Positions 1 to 7,328 of a DNA stretch of 64,000 nt are shown piece after piece. Origin of the DNA: Streptomyces coelicoflavus (GTDB taxonomy: Bacteria; Actinomycetota; Actinomycetes; Streptomycetales; Streptomycetaceae); contig NZ_BEWB01000005.1 of assembly GCF_003112555.1 (NCBI RefSeq), forward strand, positions 124,001 to 188,000. Direction: 5' to 3'. Position numbers and translations under genes: made by a program. The notes beneath the pieces are model-generated. The model was not told the origin of the DNA, made no database searches, and worked only from the letters and a program-made list of their open reading frames with translations. Numbering within the stretch: position 1 is the first letter of the stretch; each line of letters opens with the position of its first letter.

Positions 1-994
1 CCGGCAGCGTGACCTCGCCGGCGCCCTCCACCTCGAAACCGGCGTCCGCGATCATCTCCAGGTCCGTGTGGCCCGCCTGGCCCTCGCTGGTGAGGTAGTC
101 GCCGAGGAAGATCGAGTTGGCCAGGTGCAGGGCGAGCGGCTGCATCGTGCGCAGGTGCACCTCGCGCCCGCCGGCGATGCGCACCTCGACGTCCGGGCAG
201 ACGAACCGCGTCATCGCCAGGATGCGCAGGCACCGCTGCGGGGTGAGGTGCCACTCCTTGGCCAGCGGCGTGCCCTCCATCGGGATCAGGAAGTTGACCG
301 GCACCGAGTCCGGGTCCAGCTCGCGCAGCGAGAAGACCACGTCGACCAGGTCCTCGTCGCTCTCACCCATGCCCGCGATGAGACCCGAGCAGGCGGACAG
401 GCCGGCCGCGTGCGCCTTGTTCACCGTGTCCACCCGGTCGGCGTACGTGTGCGTGGTCGTGATGTCGCCGTACGTCGACTCGGAGGTGTTGAGGTTGTGG
501 TTGTAGGCGTCGGCCCCGGCCTCCCGCAGCCGCTCCGCCTGCCCGTCGGAGAGCAGGCCCAGGCAGGCGCACACCTCGACGGACTCGTTCTGCTCCTTGA
601 TGGCCTTGATGGTGTCCGACACCCGGTCCACGTCCCGGTCGGTCGGACCGCGTCCGCTGGCCACCAGGCACACCCGCTTGGCACCCCCGGACACCCCCGC
701 CGCGGCGGCCGCGGAGGCCTGGTCGGGCTTGAGCCAGGTGTACTTGAGGATCTCCGCCTTGGAGCCCAGCCGCTGCGAGCAGTAGGAGCAGTCCTCGGGG
801 CACAGGCCCGACTTGAGGTTGACGAGGTAGTTGAGTTTCACCCGTCGGCCGAACCAGTGACGGCGCACCTTGCCGGCCGCGGCCACCACATCGAGCACGT
901 CGTCGTCGGAAGTGGCGAGGACGGCGAGCGCCTCCTCGCGGGTCGGCGACTCGCGCCGAAGCCCCTTGTCCACCAGCGTGTTCAGCAGGTCCAT
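1..994 (-). CDS. bioB: Biotin synthase BioB (3' end beyond window)
   Basis: Radical-SAM enzyme that inserts sulfur into dethiobiotin, the last step of biotin synthesis. About 331 codons are visible from an ATG at 994; the C-terminus lies beyond the left edge. Near residue 65 the radical-SAM cluster motif [12 protein letters not shown] gives the three CxxxCxxC cysteines. The later stretches YNHNLNTS and [11 protein letters not shown] are typical BioB blocks that hold the second Fe-S cluster and substrate ligands. It is divergent from bioF across about 150 bp, which suggests a shared control region. Identification is secure; only the missing 3' end is unknown. Confidence 0.95.
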   Translation of the reverse strand, partial: MDLLNTLVDKGLRRESPTREEALAVLATSDDDVLDVVAAAGKVRRHWFGRRVKLNYLVNLKSGLCPEDCSYCSQRLGSKAEILKYTWLKPDQASAAAAAGVSGGAKRVCLVASGRGPTDRDVDRVSDTIKAIKEQNESVEVCACLGLLSDGQAERLREAGADAYNHNLNTSESTYGDITTTHTYADRVDTVNKAHAAGLSACSGLIAGMGESDEDLVDVVFSLRELDPDSVPVNFLIPMEGTPLAKEWHLTPQRCLRILAMTRFVCPDVEVRIAGGREVHLRTMQPLALHLANSIFLGDYLTSEGQAGHTDLEMIADAGFEVEGAGEVTLP

Positions 995-1144
995 GAGAGC
1001 CGATCCTGTCGTACGGGGCCGTCCGCGGCCAAGGAGACTTCGCACAACACTGACAGATCGACGTGTGGGTATTGCCACACCTCGCGGGGGTGGCCGGACC
1101 GCTAATGTCTGTTCATTGCCTACAAAACCCCGGAGGGCCGCCCC
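995..1144. promoter_or_regulatory. bioB-bioF divergent control region
   Basis: This 150-bp region separates divergent bioB and bioF. It contains a perfect 6-bp inverted repeat, GTGTGG at 1063-1068 and CCACAC at 1075-1080, with a 6-bp spacer. A purine-rich ribosome binding site (CGGAGGG) lies shortly before the bioF ATG. The repeat is a plausible operator for a biotin-responsive repressor, but it does not clearly match a BioQ or BirA operator that I can recall, so its role is inferred from position. Confidence 0.45.
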
Positions 1145-2272
1145 ATGGCGTTCAGCTGGATCGACGAGCAGGACCGGGCGCGCCGCGAGGCCGGACTCGT
1201 ACGGGTTCTGCGCCCGCGTCCGGCGGTGTCGCCGCTGCTGGACCTGGCGAGCAACGACTACCTGGGACTCGCCCGGCACCCGGAGGTCGTCGAGGGGGCG
1301 GTCCGGGCCGCGCGGACCTGGGGCGGCGGCGCGACCGGCTCACGGCTCGTGACCGGCACGACCGCACTGCACACCGAACTCGAGCGCGAACTGGCCGAGT
1401 TCTGCGGGTTCGAGGCGGCGCTCGTCCTCTCCTCCGGCTACGCGGCCAACCTCGCCGCGGTCACCGCGCTGGCCCCGCACGGAAGTCTCGTCGTCTCCGA
1501 CGCGGGCAACCACGCCTCGCTGATCGACGGCTGCCGGCTCGCCCGCGGCACCACCCAGGTCGTGGGGCACGCCGACCCGGACGCCGTGCGCAAGGCACTG
1601 GCGACGCACGACGGACCCGCCGTGGCCGTCTCCGACACGGTCTTCTCGGTCGACGGCGACGCCGCGCCCCTGACCGCGCTCGCCGGGGCGTGCCGGGAAC
1701 ACGGGGCCGGGCTGGTCGTCGACGACGCCCACGGGCTCGGCGTCCTCGGGGACGGCGGCCGGGGCGCCCCGCAGGGGGCGGGCCTCGCGGGCCGCGACGA
1801 CGTCGTCGTCACCGTCACGCTGTCCAAGTCGCTCGGCGCCCAGGGCGGCGCCGTGCTGGGGCCCGCCCGGGTCGTCGACCACCTGGTCAACGCGGCCCGT
1901 ACGTTCATCTTCGACACCGGACTCGCTCCCGCCGCGGCGGGAGCGGCCCTGGCGGCGCTCAGGCTGCTCGGCCGCGAGCCGGAGCGTGCGGCGCGGGCCC
2001 GCGCCGTCGCCGCCGAACTGCACGCACGCCTGACCGCCGCGGGTCTGGACGCGGTACGTCCGGACGCCGCGGTCGTCTCGGTGCGTGCGCCCTCCCCGGA
2101 GGAGGCCGTGCGATGGGCGGCCGACTGCCGAGCGGCCGGCCTGTCCGTGGGCTGTTTCCGCCCTCCCTCCGTGCCCGACGGGATCTCACGGCTCAGGCTG
2201 ACCGCTCGTGGGGACCTCTCCGGGGACCAGATCGAACGCGCAGTGCGGGTGATCGGCGAAACGCGGCCATGA
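1145..2272 (+). CDS. bioF: 8-amino-7-oxononanoate synthase
   Basis: PLP-dependent alpha-oxoamine synthase that condenses pimeloyl-ACP (or -CoA) with alanine to start biotin ring assembly. The 375-aa protein has the family features: [12 protein letters not shown] near residue 35, a [12 protein letters not shown] block, [12 protein letters not shown] near residue 200 (PLP-binding Asp/His), and [12 protein letters not shown], whose Lys forms the Schiff base. The ATG at 1145 follows a good GGAGGG ribosome binding site. It is divergent from bioB. Length and motifs fit the family, with no sign of truncation. Confidence 0.95.
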   Translation: MAFSWIDEQDRARREAGLVRVLRPRPAVSPLLDLASNDYLGLARHPEVVEGAVRAARTWGGGATGSRLVTGTTALHTELERELAEFCGFEAALVLSSGYAANLAAVTALAPHGSLVVSDAGNHASLIDGCRLARGTTQVVGHADPDAVRKALATHDGPAVAVSDTVFSVDGDAAPLTALAGACREHGAGLVVDDAHGLGVLGDGGRGAPQGAGLAGRDDVVVTVTLSKSLGAQGGAVLGPARVVDHLVNAARTFIFDTGLAPAAAGAALAALRLLGREPERAARARAVAAELHARLTAAGLDAVRPDAAVVSVRAPSPEEAVRWAADCRAAGLSVGCFRPPSVPDGISRLRLTARGDLSGDQIERAVRVIGETRP

Positions 2273-2314
2273 GTCGGCGTGACACGGCCGTGCGTCGTCC
2301 GGCGTCCGGAGTGG

Positions 2315-2557
2315 TCAGCCGCGGTGGACGCCGGCGGTGAACGCCGTCCAACTCCCGGGGGAGAAGAGCAGGGCGGGGCCGGCCGGGTTCTTGGAGTCGC
2401 GCACGGCGAGCAGCCCGGCCCAGGGGCCGGCCGGCGGACGGGCCGTCTCGACGCAGTTGTTCGCGCCGGTGCTGTAGCTGCTGCGCAGCCACCGGGCGCC
2501 GGTCATATCCGTGCTGACAGGGATGTTCCGGGGAAGTTCGGACATGGAGCCTGACAT
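2315..2557 (-). CDS. DUF397 small protein, partner of WhiJ-like regulator
   Basis: An 80-aa protein with the DUF397 signature: W-R-S-S-Y-S near residue 23, then NCVETA and a VRDSKNP segment. These small acidic proteins sit next to WhiJ-type XRE regulators in many Streptomyces developmental clusters and are thought to modulate them. The ATG at 2557 has an AAGGAGG ribosome binding site that overlaps the stop of the upstream XRE gene, so the two are probably cotranscribed. Exact role is unknown. Family assignment is from motif recognition. Confidence 0.88.
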   Translation of the reverse strand: MSGSMSELPRNIPVSTDMTGARWLRSSYSTGANNCVETARPPAGPWAGLLAVRDSKNPAGPALLFSPGSWTAFTAGVHRG

Positions 2558-2566
2558 GGTGCCTCC

Positions 2567-3427
2567 TTACGCGCCTGCCGCGGTCGCGGCGATGAAGTCC
2601 AACGAGTCCTCGGGCGAAAGGGCATGGATCAGAAGGGCGTTGAAGGCCTCGGTGTAGGCCTCTAGGTCTTCTTTCCGTTCGAGGTGCAGGCTACTCGTCA
2701 AGTGGTCGAGAACAACCACGTCGAGATCAGAAGTGCTCGAAAAAGAGAAGATTACGAAAGGGCCGGTGACACCGATGTGCGCCCCGGCGGCAAACGGGAG
2801 CACCTGGAGCCGGACGTGGGGGAGTCGCGCGGCCTCGACCAGCCGGGCCAGTTGACGGGCCATCACGCCGGGGCCGCCCACCTCCCGGCGCAGCACCGCC
2901 TCGTCCAGGACCGCGCTCAGCGCCAGCGGCGGCTGTGCCCGCAGCACGTCCTGCCGGGCCAGCCGCACCTCCACCAGCGTGTCCAGCCGTCCCTCCGGCA
3001 GCTGGTCCACCGCGGCCCGCGTCACCGCGCGGGCGTACTCCGGCGTCTGGAGCAGACCGGGGACCACGGTGGTCTCCAGCGTGCGCATCGCGCTGGCCTG
3101 CGACTCCAGGCTGATGAAGTCGCGGTAGGTCGGGGGCAGCACCCCGCGGTAGGCGTGCCACCAGTCGTTGCGGCCGCCCGTCCCGTCCTGGCGCGCCAGC
3201 GTCACCAGGAGCCCCCGCAACTGCTCGTCGTGCACGCCGTAGACGTCCAGCAGTAACCGCACGTCGGCCGGTTTCGTCCCGCTCGTCCCGGTCTCGATCC
3301 GGCTGACCTTCGACTGGTGCCAGCCCACGAGCCGGGCCGCCTCGCCGCTGGTGATGCCCGCCGAGGTGCGCAGGGCGCGCAGTTCCGCGCCCAGCTTCCG
3401 GCGGCGCACCACGGGACCGTGCTGCAT
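2567..3427 (-). CDS. WhiJ-like XRE regulator with DUF5753 domain
   Basis: A 286-aa DNA-binding regulator. Residues 8-65 form an XRE helix-turn-helix (LGAELRALRTSAG, then EAARLVGWHQSKVSRIE as the recognition region). Residues about 95-280 match the DUF5753 sensor domain typical of WhiJ paralogues, including FISLESQASAMRT and VVPGLLQTPEYARA. In Streptomyces such genes sit with a DUF397 protein and an anti-sigma-like ATPase, as here, and influence development or antibiotic production. The AAGGGAG before the ATG at 3427 supports the start. It diverges from the ATPase gene at 3644; an AT-rich inverted repeat between them is a likely operator. Confidence 0.9.
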   Translation of the reverse strand: MQHGPVVRRRKLGAELRALRTSAGITSGEAARLVGWHQSKVSRIETGTSGTKPADVRLLLDVYGVHDEQLRGLLVTLARQDGTGGRNDWWHAYRGVLPPTYRDFISLESQASAMRTLETTVVPGLLQTPEYARAVTRAAVDQLPEGRLDTLVEVRLARQDVLRAQPPLALSAVLDEAVLRREVGGPGVMARQLARLVEAARLPHVRLQVLPFAAGAHIGVTGPFVIFSFSSTSDLDVVVLDHLTSSLHLERKEDLEAYTEAFNALLIHALSPEDSLDFIAATAAGA

Positions 3428-3500
3428 GGGACAACTCCCTTACTCCTTATGAGTCGCCCAAATACGCTCTGCCGTCGCAGAGTTCACCGCTTCGAGCGAC

Positions 3501-3516
3501 AGATATATGCATATCT
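3501..3516. promoter_or_regulatory. AT-rich inverted repeat between XRE and anti-sigma genes
   Basis: AGATAT and ATATCT arms flank a 4-bp centre, and a perfect 10-bp palindrome lies at 3505-3514. In such GC-rich DNA an A/T palindrome placed between a divergent regulator and its likely target is a good operator candidate. Binding by the WhiJ-like protein is inferred. Confidence 0.5.
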
Positions 3517-3643
3517 TGGTGGATCGCCGCCCTTCCTGGGCCTGGTGATGGCAGTCTGGCGGCGAAGCACCAGTCCGGGACCGTACTCGAACGATCCGCT
3601 CCGTGTCGGGCCTGCGGTCCCGTGAGAAAGGGACGACGTCGCC

Positions 3644-4156
3644 ATGGCAGACCATCTGGAAGCATCCGTCACTCTGCCGAGCGATCCCGCCTCGGTGGCC
3701 GCCGCGCGGACCTATGTGGTCGGCACCCTGGCGGAATGGGGGCTGCCGGCCGACACCGACCTGTCCGGGACCGTCCGGCTCATCGTCTCCGAACTCGCGA
3801 CCAACGCGGTCCAGCACACCCTGGGGCAGTCGCCCACCTTCACGGTGGACCTCGTCCTCGACCGCGACGAGCGGCTGCGCATCGGTGTCACCGACAGCCA
3901 TCCGCGGTTCCCCAAGCGCCTGCCCGCGGCCGTACAGCAGGACAACGGGCGGGGCATGGTGATCATCCGATGGCTCACCGCCGAGTGCGGCGGCAAGCTG
4001 AGGGTCCGGCCCACGCGCGAGGGCGGCAAGACCGTCTCGATCGAACTGCCCTGGACGCCCCCGCGCGGGCCGGGCGCACCCGCGGGGGCGACGGCGGGAC
4101 AGCCCGCCGCCACCCCCGCGGGCGGGCTACTTGACCCGGCCGTACCAGACGCTTGA
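3644..4156 (+). CDS. RsbW/SpoIIAB-like serine kinase, anti-sigma-type ATPase
   Basis: A 170-aa GHKL ATPase of the type that acts as anti-sigma or anti-anti-sigma kinase. The N box is VSELATNAVQHT near residue 50, the Asp-containing G1 region is VTDSHPRFP near 85, and the G2 glycine motif is DNGRGMVII near 105. The last 30 residues are Pro/Ala/Gly-rich and probably disordered. It completes the WhiJ-like three-gene cluster with the divergent XRE and DUF397 genes. Its 3' end overlaps the convergent NlpC/P60 gene by 30 bp. Partner sigma factor is not visible in the window. Confidence 0.88.
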   Translation: MADHLEASVTLPSDPASVAAARTYVVGTLAEWGLPADTDLSGTVRLIVSELATNAVQHTLGQSPTFTVDLVLDRDERLRIGVTDSHPRFPKRLPAAVQQDNGRGMVIIRWLTAECGGKLRVRPTREGGKTVSIELPWTPPRGPGAPAGATAGQPAATPAGGLLDPAVPDA

Positions 4157-4600
4157 CGTCCAGATCTTCTGGAGGCGGACCACGTCCCCGGTCTTCGGGG
4201 CGTGCCAGAGCCTGCCCTTGCCGGCGTAGATGCCGACGTGGTAGACGCTGCGACCGGAGTGGAAGAACACGAGGTCTCCGGCCTTGCGGTTCTTGGCGGA
4301 GACGTGACGCGTCTTGTTGTACTGCTGGGCCGCCGTGCGCGGCAGTTTCTTGCCGGCCTTCTTGAACGAGTACAGCGTCAGGCCGGAACAGTCGAACCGG
4401 TGGGGGCCGGTGGCGCCCCACCGGTACGGGGAGCCCTTCTTCGAGGCCGCGATCTTGAGGGCTTTCGTCGCATGGCCCGCCGCGGCCGCCTCGGCGGCGG
4501 CACCGGGGACCACGACGGAGCCGCCCACGGCGGCGAGGGTGAGGACCGAGGCCGTACCGGCACGAGCCATCAGGGACGGGACACGATTGAGCGCGGACAT
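4127..4600 (-). CDS. Secreted NlpC/P60 peptidoglycan hydrolase
   Basis: A 157-aa exported cell-wall endopeptidase. An N-terminal signal peptide (Ala/Val-rich core, residues about 12-36) is followed by a single NlpC/P60 domain. The catalytic Cys is in FDCSGLTLYSF, the His in VYHVGIYAGKG, and a third polar residue in LWHAPKTG. Such enzymes cut the peptide stems of peptidoglycan. The ATG at 4600 was chosen because it directly precedes the signal peptide; an upstream in-frame ATG at 4672 lies inside the riboswitch leader and is unlikely. Expression is probably controlled by that leader. Confidence 0.9.
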   Translation of the reverse strand: MSALNRVPSLMARAGTASVLTLAAVGGSVVVPGAAAEAAAAGHATKALKIAASKKGSPYRWGATGPHRFDCSGLTLYSFKKAGKKLPRTAAQQYNKTRHVSAKNRKAGDLVFFHSGRSVYHVGIYAGKGRLWHAPKTGDVVRLQKIWTSSVWYGRVK

Positions 4601-4616
4601 GCGCAACCCTTCGTCA

Positions 4617-4808
4617 GCCGCCTGTGAAGGATGACCTGTCGGATTCGGGCTGGCGAAGTTGCCCGGCCGCACGAGTGCGGCTTCACCCCAAGGACCGCTC
4701 GGCCCGGCGCCTCTTGCTCAGACGGCCGTGCCGGCGACCCGTCGTGCTCGGGTCCTCCACTCCTGCCGATCCACTTCCCTCGCGACCGGTCGTCCGGACG
4801 GCGGCAGG
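4617..4808 (-). ncRNA. c-di-AMP (ydaO/yuaA-type) riboswitch
   Basis: On the minus strand, upstream of the NlpC/P60 gene, several conserved blocks of the ydaO class appear in order: a CCTGCCG/CGGCAGG closing stem, a GTCGCGAGGGA segment, a GGAGGACCCG block, GGGGTGAAGCC at about 4680-4690, and the hallmark CCCGAATCCGACAGGTCATCC ending in AGGCGG (about 4617-4653, with one run given here slightly shortened in meaning). Streptomyces are known to place this riboswitch before cell-wall hydrolases such as rpfA, where c-di-AMP lowers expression. The 5' boundary is approximate. A covariance-model search for RF00379 would settle it. Confidence 0.88.
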
Positions 4809-5118
4809 ACTCGGCGTCCGCCCGGACCGCCCCGCCGCTGCGGCGGGGGCTTGTCGTCAGTCACGGATCTTGTCCCGCCCCAAGGGGAATTCCCAATGGA
4901 ACGTGCCCTTTGTGTTGTTACGCGCCGCTCATCCGTTCGGGTTGACGCGTCGGACTCCGGGATGCCGTCGAGTGCGGCGGCGGCCCCGGGACCAGCGGTG
5001 GAGTGCGGCATCGCGCCTACCGCGGCCACGGGTGCCGCAACTTCGGCCGGTTGAGAATCGGACGTGTTCCTACGCCGAAAGGGGGTACGCCTTTTGGTCC
5101 GTTTCGACTCGGGCTCCC
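4809..5118. other. Gene-poor stretch upstream of riboswitch
   Basis: About 310 bp with no convincing gene. It should hold the promoter for the riboswitch-controlled hydrolase on the minus strand, but no clear -35/-10 pair stands out. A perfect 8-bp hairpin with a 3-base loop lies at 4830-4848. A 52-codon plus-strand ORF (ATG 4896, stop 5054, GGGGAA nearby) is present but has no recognisable homology. Confidence 0.5.
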
Positions 5119-5439
5119 TCAACTCGCGGAACCCGGTGGCAGACCGACCCGCGCCGTGCGCCGCTCGCCGTCCAGTACCCGCAGCGCCCGGGCCAGGGTG
5201 GTGGCGTGCACCTCCGTCTCGCCGCGGCGGTGCATCAGAGCCAGCGCGTCCCGCAGCGCCGTCGCCTTGCCGACCAGCGCCTGGGCGGCCCTCAGCCCGC
5301 GGTAGGTGTCGCCGTCCCGCCCGGGGTTGATCCGGCCCAGCAGGTCGACGACGTCCAGATAGCGGTCGATGACCTCCGCCTCGGCACGGGTCAGGGCGGG
5401 CAGCGGGGGCAACTCGGGTGGCAGCACCGGCCCGCTCAC
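5119..5439 (-). CDS. Hypothetical protein coupled to clpP
   Basis: A 106-aa protein that I do not recognise. It is Pro-rich at the N-terminus (LPPELPPLP) and then mostly helical, with Leu/Ala heptad-like spacing from residue 15 to 95. There is no signal peptide or membrane segment. Its ATG overlaps the clpP stop by 4 bp (ATGA), so it is translationally coupled to the ClpP-like gene and may be a partner or adaptor of it. That link is inference from coupling alone. Confidence 0.6.
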   Translation of the reverse strand: MSGPVLPPELPPLPALTRAEAEVIDRYLDVVDLLGRINPGRDGDTYRGLRAAQALVGKATALRDALALMHRRGETEVHATTLARALRVLDGERRTARVGLPPGSAS

Positions 5440-6080
5440 CTCGTGCCGGGCGCCGGGGAGGAGGCGGACGACGCCCTGCGGTCCGCCACGATCCGGTCCA
5501 CCAGGCCGTACTCCAGCGCCTGTTGGGCGTCCAGGACGGTGTCCCGCTCGATGTCCTCGTGCACTTGCCCGGGGCTGCGGCCCGTGTGGCGTACGAGGAT
5601 CTCCTCCAGGCGGGCGCGGACGCGGACGAGTTCGCCGGCGTGGACGGCCAGGTCGCTCGCCTGCCCCTCCACCGGTTCGGTCAGCGCCGGCTGGCGGAGC
5701 ACCACCCGGGCGCCCGGCAGTACGGCGCGCTTGCCCGGGGTGCCCGCCGCCAGCAGCACCGCGGCGGACGAACCGGCCTGCCCGAGGCAGGTCGTCGCCA
5801 CGTCGCAGGCGACGTAGCGCATCGTGTCGTAGATCGCCGTCATCGCGGTGAAGGAGCCCCCGGGCGAGTTGACGTACAACTCGATGTCCCGGTCCGGCGC
5901 CTGGTGCTCCAGGTACATGAACTGCGCCGTCACGTCGTTCGCGGAGGTCTCGTCGACCGGTGTCCCGAGGAAGACGATCCGCTCCCGGAGCAGCTCGGAG
6001 TAGGGATCCGTCGTCCGGGCCCCGGCGCTCGTGCGCTCGGTGAACTCGGGCAGGACATGGCGGGCGGACGGTCGGGTCAT
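5436..6080 (-). CDS. ClpP-family protease with Arg at catalytic His position
   Basis: A 214-aa ClpP homologue. The fold blocks are present: [15 protein letters not shown] near residue 71, the nucleophile Ser104 in [11 protein letters not shown], and the Asp region IERDTVL near residue 180. Aligned with E. coli ClpP, the His of the IHQP motif falls at residue 129, which here is Arg (VVLRQP; codon CGC at 5694-5696). The protein may be inactive alone or serve in a mixed ring. The ATG at 6080 has a GAGGAGGGG ribosome binding site. It is coupled to the downstream 106-aa gene. Streptomyces carry up to five ClpP genes; this may be the ClpP5 type, which is not proven here. Confidence 0.88.
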   Translation of the reverse strand: MTRPSARHVLPEFTERTSAGARTTDPYSELLRERIVFLGTPVDETSANDVTAQFMYLEHQAPDRDIELYVNSPGGSFTAMTAIYDTMRYVACDVATTCLGQAGSSAAVLLAAGTPGKRAVLPGARVVLRQPALTEPVEGQASDLAVHAGELVRVRARLEEILVRHTGRSPGQVHEDIERDTVLDAQQALEYGLVDRIVADRRASSASSPAPGTR

Positions 6081-6191
6081 GGTGAACCCCTCCTCGTGGC
6101 AGAGCCGTCTTCTGCTGCGCTGTCTCCGTAAAAAATGTACAGGACGTACGCTTTCCGGAGGCGGATTCGGGCGAAACCGTAAGCTGGGGTC

Positions 6192-6476
6192 ATGGCCTAC
6201 GAGATTCCGGTGACGCAAGCCAGGGCTGAGCTCGCCGACCTGATCAACCGGGTGGTGTACGGCGGTGAGCGCGTCGTCGTGACGCGGCACGGCAAGCCTC
6301 TCGTCGCCCTCGTCTCCGCCGCCGACCTCGAGCGTCTGGAAGAGGTCCAGGAGTCCTCGGACGCCCCGGTGGTCACCTCGGTCGCCACGGTCCACGACCC
6401 GGCCGCCGCCTCGGTGCCCCGCGAGCGCCACCGCTTCGGCATCGCCGCGGAGCATCGCGGGACGGACCCGTCGTAG
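6192..6476 (+). CDS. Phd/YefM-family antitoxin-like protein, no adjacent toxin
   Basis: A 94-aa protein starting with the Phd/YefM fold: [17 protein letters not shown], then [15 protein letters not shown], which forms the DNA-binding N-terminal domain. The C-terminal half (from residue 50) is charged and probably disordered, as in antitoxins. No Doc or YoeB toxin gene follows; the next gene is ureA 225 bp away. It is divergent from the clpP-like gene. It could be an orphan antitoxin or a stand-alone transcriptional regulator. Confidence 0.85.
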   Translation: MAYEIPVTQARAELADLINRVVYGGERVVVTRHGKPLVALVSAADLERLEEVQESSDAPVVTSVATVHDPAAASVPRERHRFGIAAEHRGTDPS

Positions 6477-6508
6477 AACGGGCATGCGGGACATCGCCAA
6501 CGGCACCG

Positions 6509-6546
6509 GTAATCAATCGGTCAAAACCGGGTGACGTGGCCGTCAC
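6509..6546 (+). promoter_or_regulatory. Tandem GlnR-type box upstream of ureA
   Basis: Four pentamers sit at exact 11-bp spacing: GTAAT (6509), GTCAA (6520), GTGAC (6531) and GTCAC (6542), each separated by six bases. This matches the Streptomyces GlnR pattern GTnAC-n6-GaAAC repeated. Urease genes are known GlnR-repressed targets in S. coelicolor. The box lies about 155 bp upstream of the ureA start, so nitrogen control of the operon is likely. Confidence 0.8.
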
Positions 6547-6700
6547 ACTGTAGCCCTACTCTGCACCCCGATCCACCTGCGGTTTCTCCGGCACCGGTGG
6601 GTGCATACCGGCCCATTCATGTGTGTTACATCTAGAGCCGTCGCGGTGGCCGCGGCAGCCGGACCGTCGGGTCCTGGCGTGATGCCCTGTGAGGTGGTAA

Positions 6701-7003
6701 ATGCAACTGACCCCGCACGAGCAGGAGAGACTGCTCATCCATGTGGCCGCGGACGTGGCGGAGAAGCGCCGCGCACGAGGCGTCAAGCTCAACCATCCCG
6801 AGGTCGTCGCGCTGATCACCGCGCACATCCTCGAAGGTGCCCGGGACGGGCGCAGCGTCGGCGAACTCATGTCCACCGGACGCAGGCTGATCCAGCGCGA
6901 CGAGGTCATGGAGGGCGTCCCCGAGATGATCCACGACGTGCAGGTCGAAGCCACCTTTCCCGACGGCACCAAGCTGGTCACCGTCCACGATCCGATCATC
7001 TGA
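6701..7003 (+). CDS. ureA: Urease gamma subunit
   Basis: A 100-aa structural subunit of urease, which hydrolyses urea to ammonia and carbamate in the cytosol. The entire protein fits the family: [17 protein letters not shown] at the N-terminus, [22 protein letters not shown] in the middle, and [18 protein letters not shown] at the end. It is the first gene of ureA-B-C-F-G-D. A GAGGTGG ribosome binding site precedes the ATG, and an upstream tandem GlnR-type box indicates nitrogen repression. Confidence 0.97.
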   Translation: MQLTPHEQERLLIHVAADVAEKRRARGVKLNHPEVVALITAHILEGARDGRSVGELMSTGRRLIQRDEVMEGVPEMIHDVQVEATFPDGTKLVTVHDPII

Positions 7004-7016
7004 CGGGGCGGCGGTC

Positions 7017-7328
7017 TTGATTCCCGGAGAGATTCTGTTCGCCGACGAGCCGGTCGCCTTCAACGAAGGCCGCGAGGTCACCCGCCTGACCGTGCTCAAC
7101 ACCGCCGACCGGCCCGTCCAGGTCGGCTCCCACTACCACTTCGCCGAGGTCAACCCCGGTCTCGAGTTCGACCGCGCCGCGGCGCACGGCAGGCGGCTGG
7201 ACATCGCCGCCGGCACCGCCGTCCGGTTCGAGCCCGGCATCCCCGTCGACGTACGGCTGATCCCGCTCGCGGGCGCCCGTGTCGTCGTGGGGCTGCGCGG
7301 CGCGACCGGAGGTGCCCTCGATGCCTGA
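7017..7328 (+). CDS. ureB: Urease beta subunit
   Basis: A 103-aa urease beta subunit that packs against the catalytic UreC. It opens with the family motif MIPGEILF and contains [17 protein letters not shown] and [11 protein letters not shown]. Translation starts at TTG (7017), 14 bp after the ureA stop; this start is supported because homologues begin with IPGE directly after Met. Its 3' end overlaps ureC by 8 bp, so the two are coupled. Confidence 0.96.
   Translation: MIPGEILFADEPVAFNEGREVTRLTVLNTADRPVQVGSHYHFAEVNPGLEFDRAAAHGRRLDIAAGTAVRFEPGIPVDVRLIPLAGARVVVGLRGATGGALDA

Noticed and set aside
1104..1117. AATG/CATT arms in the bioB-bioF region as a BioQ operator
   Set aside because: Match to the known BioQ consensus is poor and four-base arms are expected by chance.
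4830..4848. GC hairpin as a terminator for the riboswitch or the upstream gene
   Set aside because: It lies 5' of the riboswitch, has only 8 bp, and no supporting context for either strand; kept only as a note.
4896..5054. 52-codon plus-strand ORF with a nearby GGGGAA
   Set aside because: No recognisable similarity, composition compatible with chance in GC-rich DNA, and it lies in the likely promoter region of the opposite strand's riboswitch.
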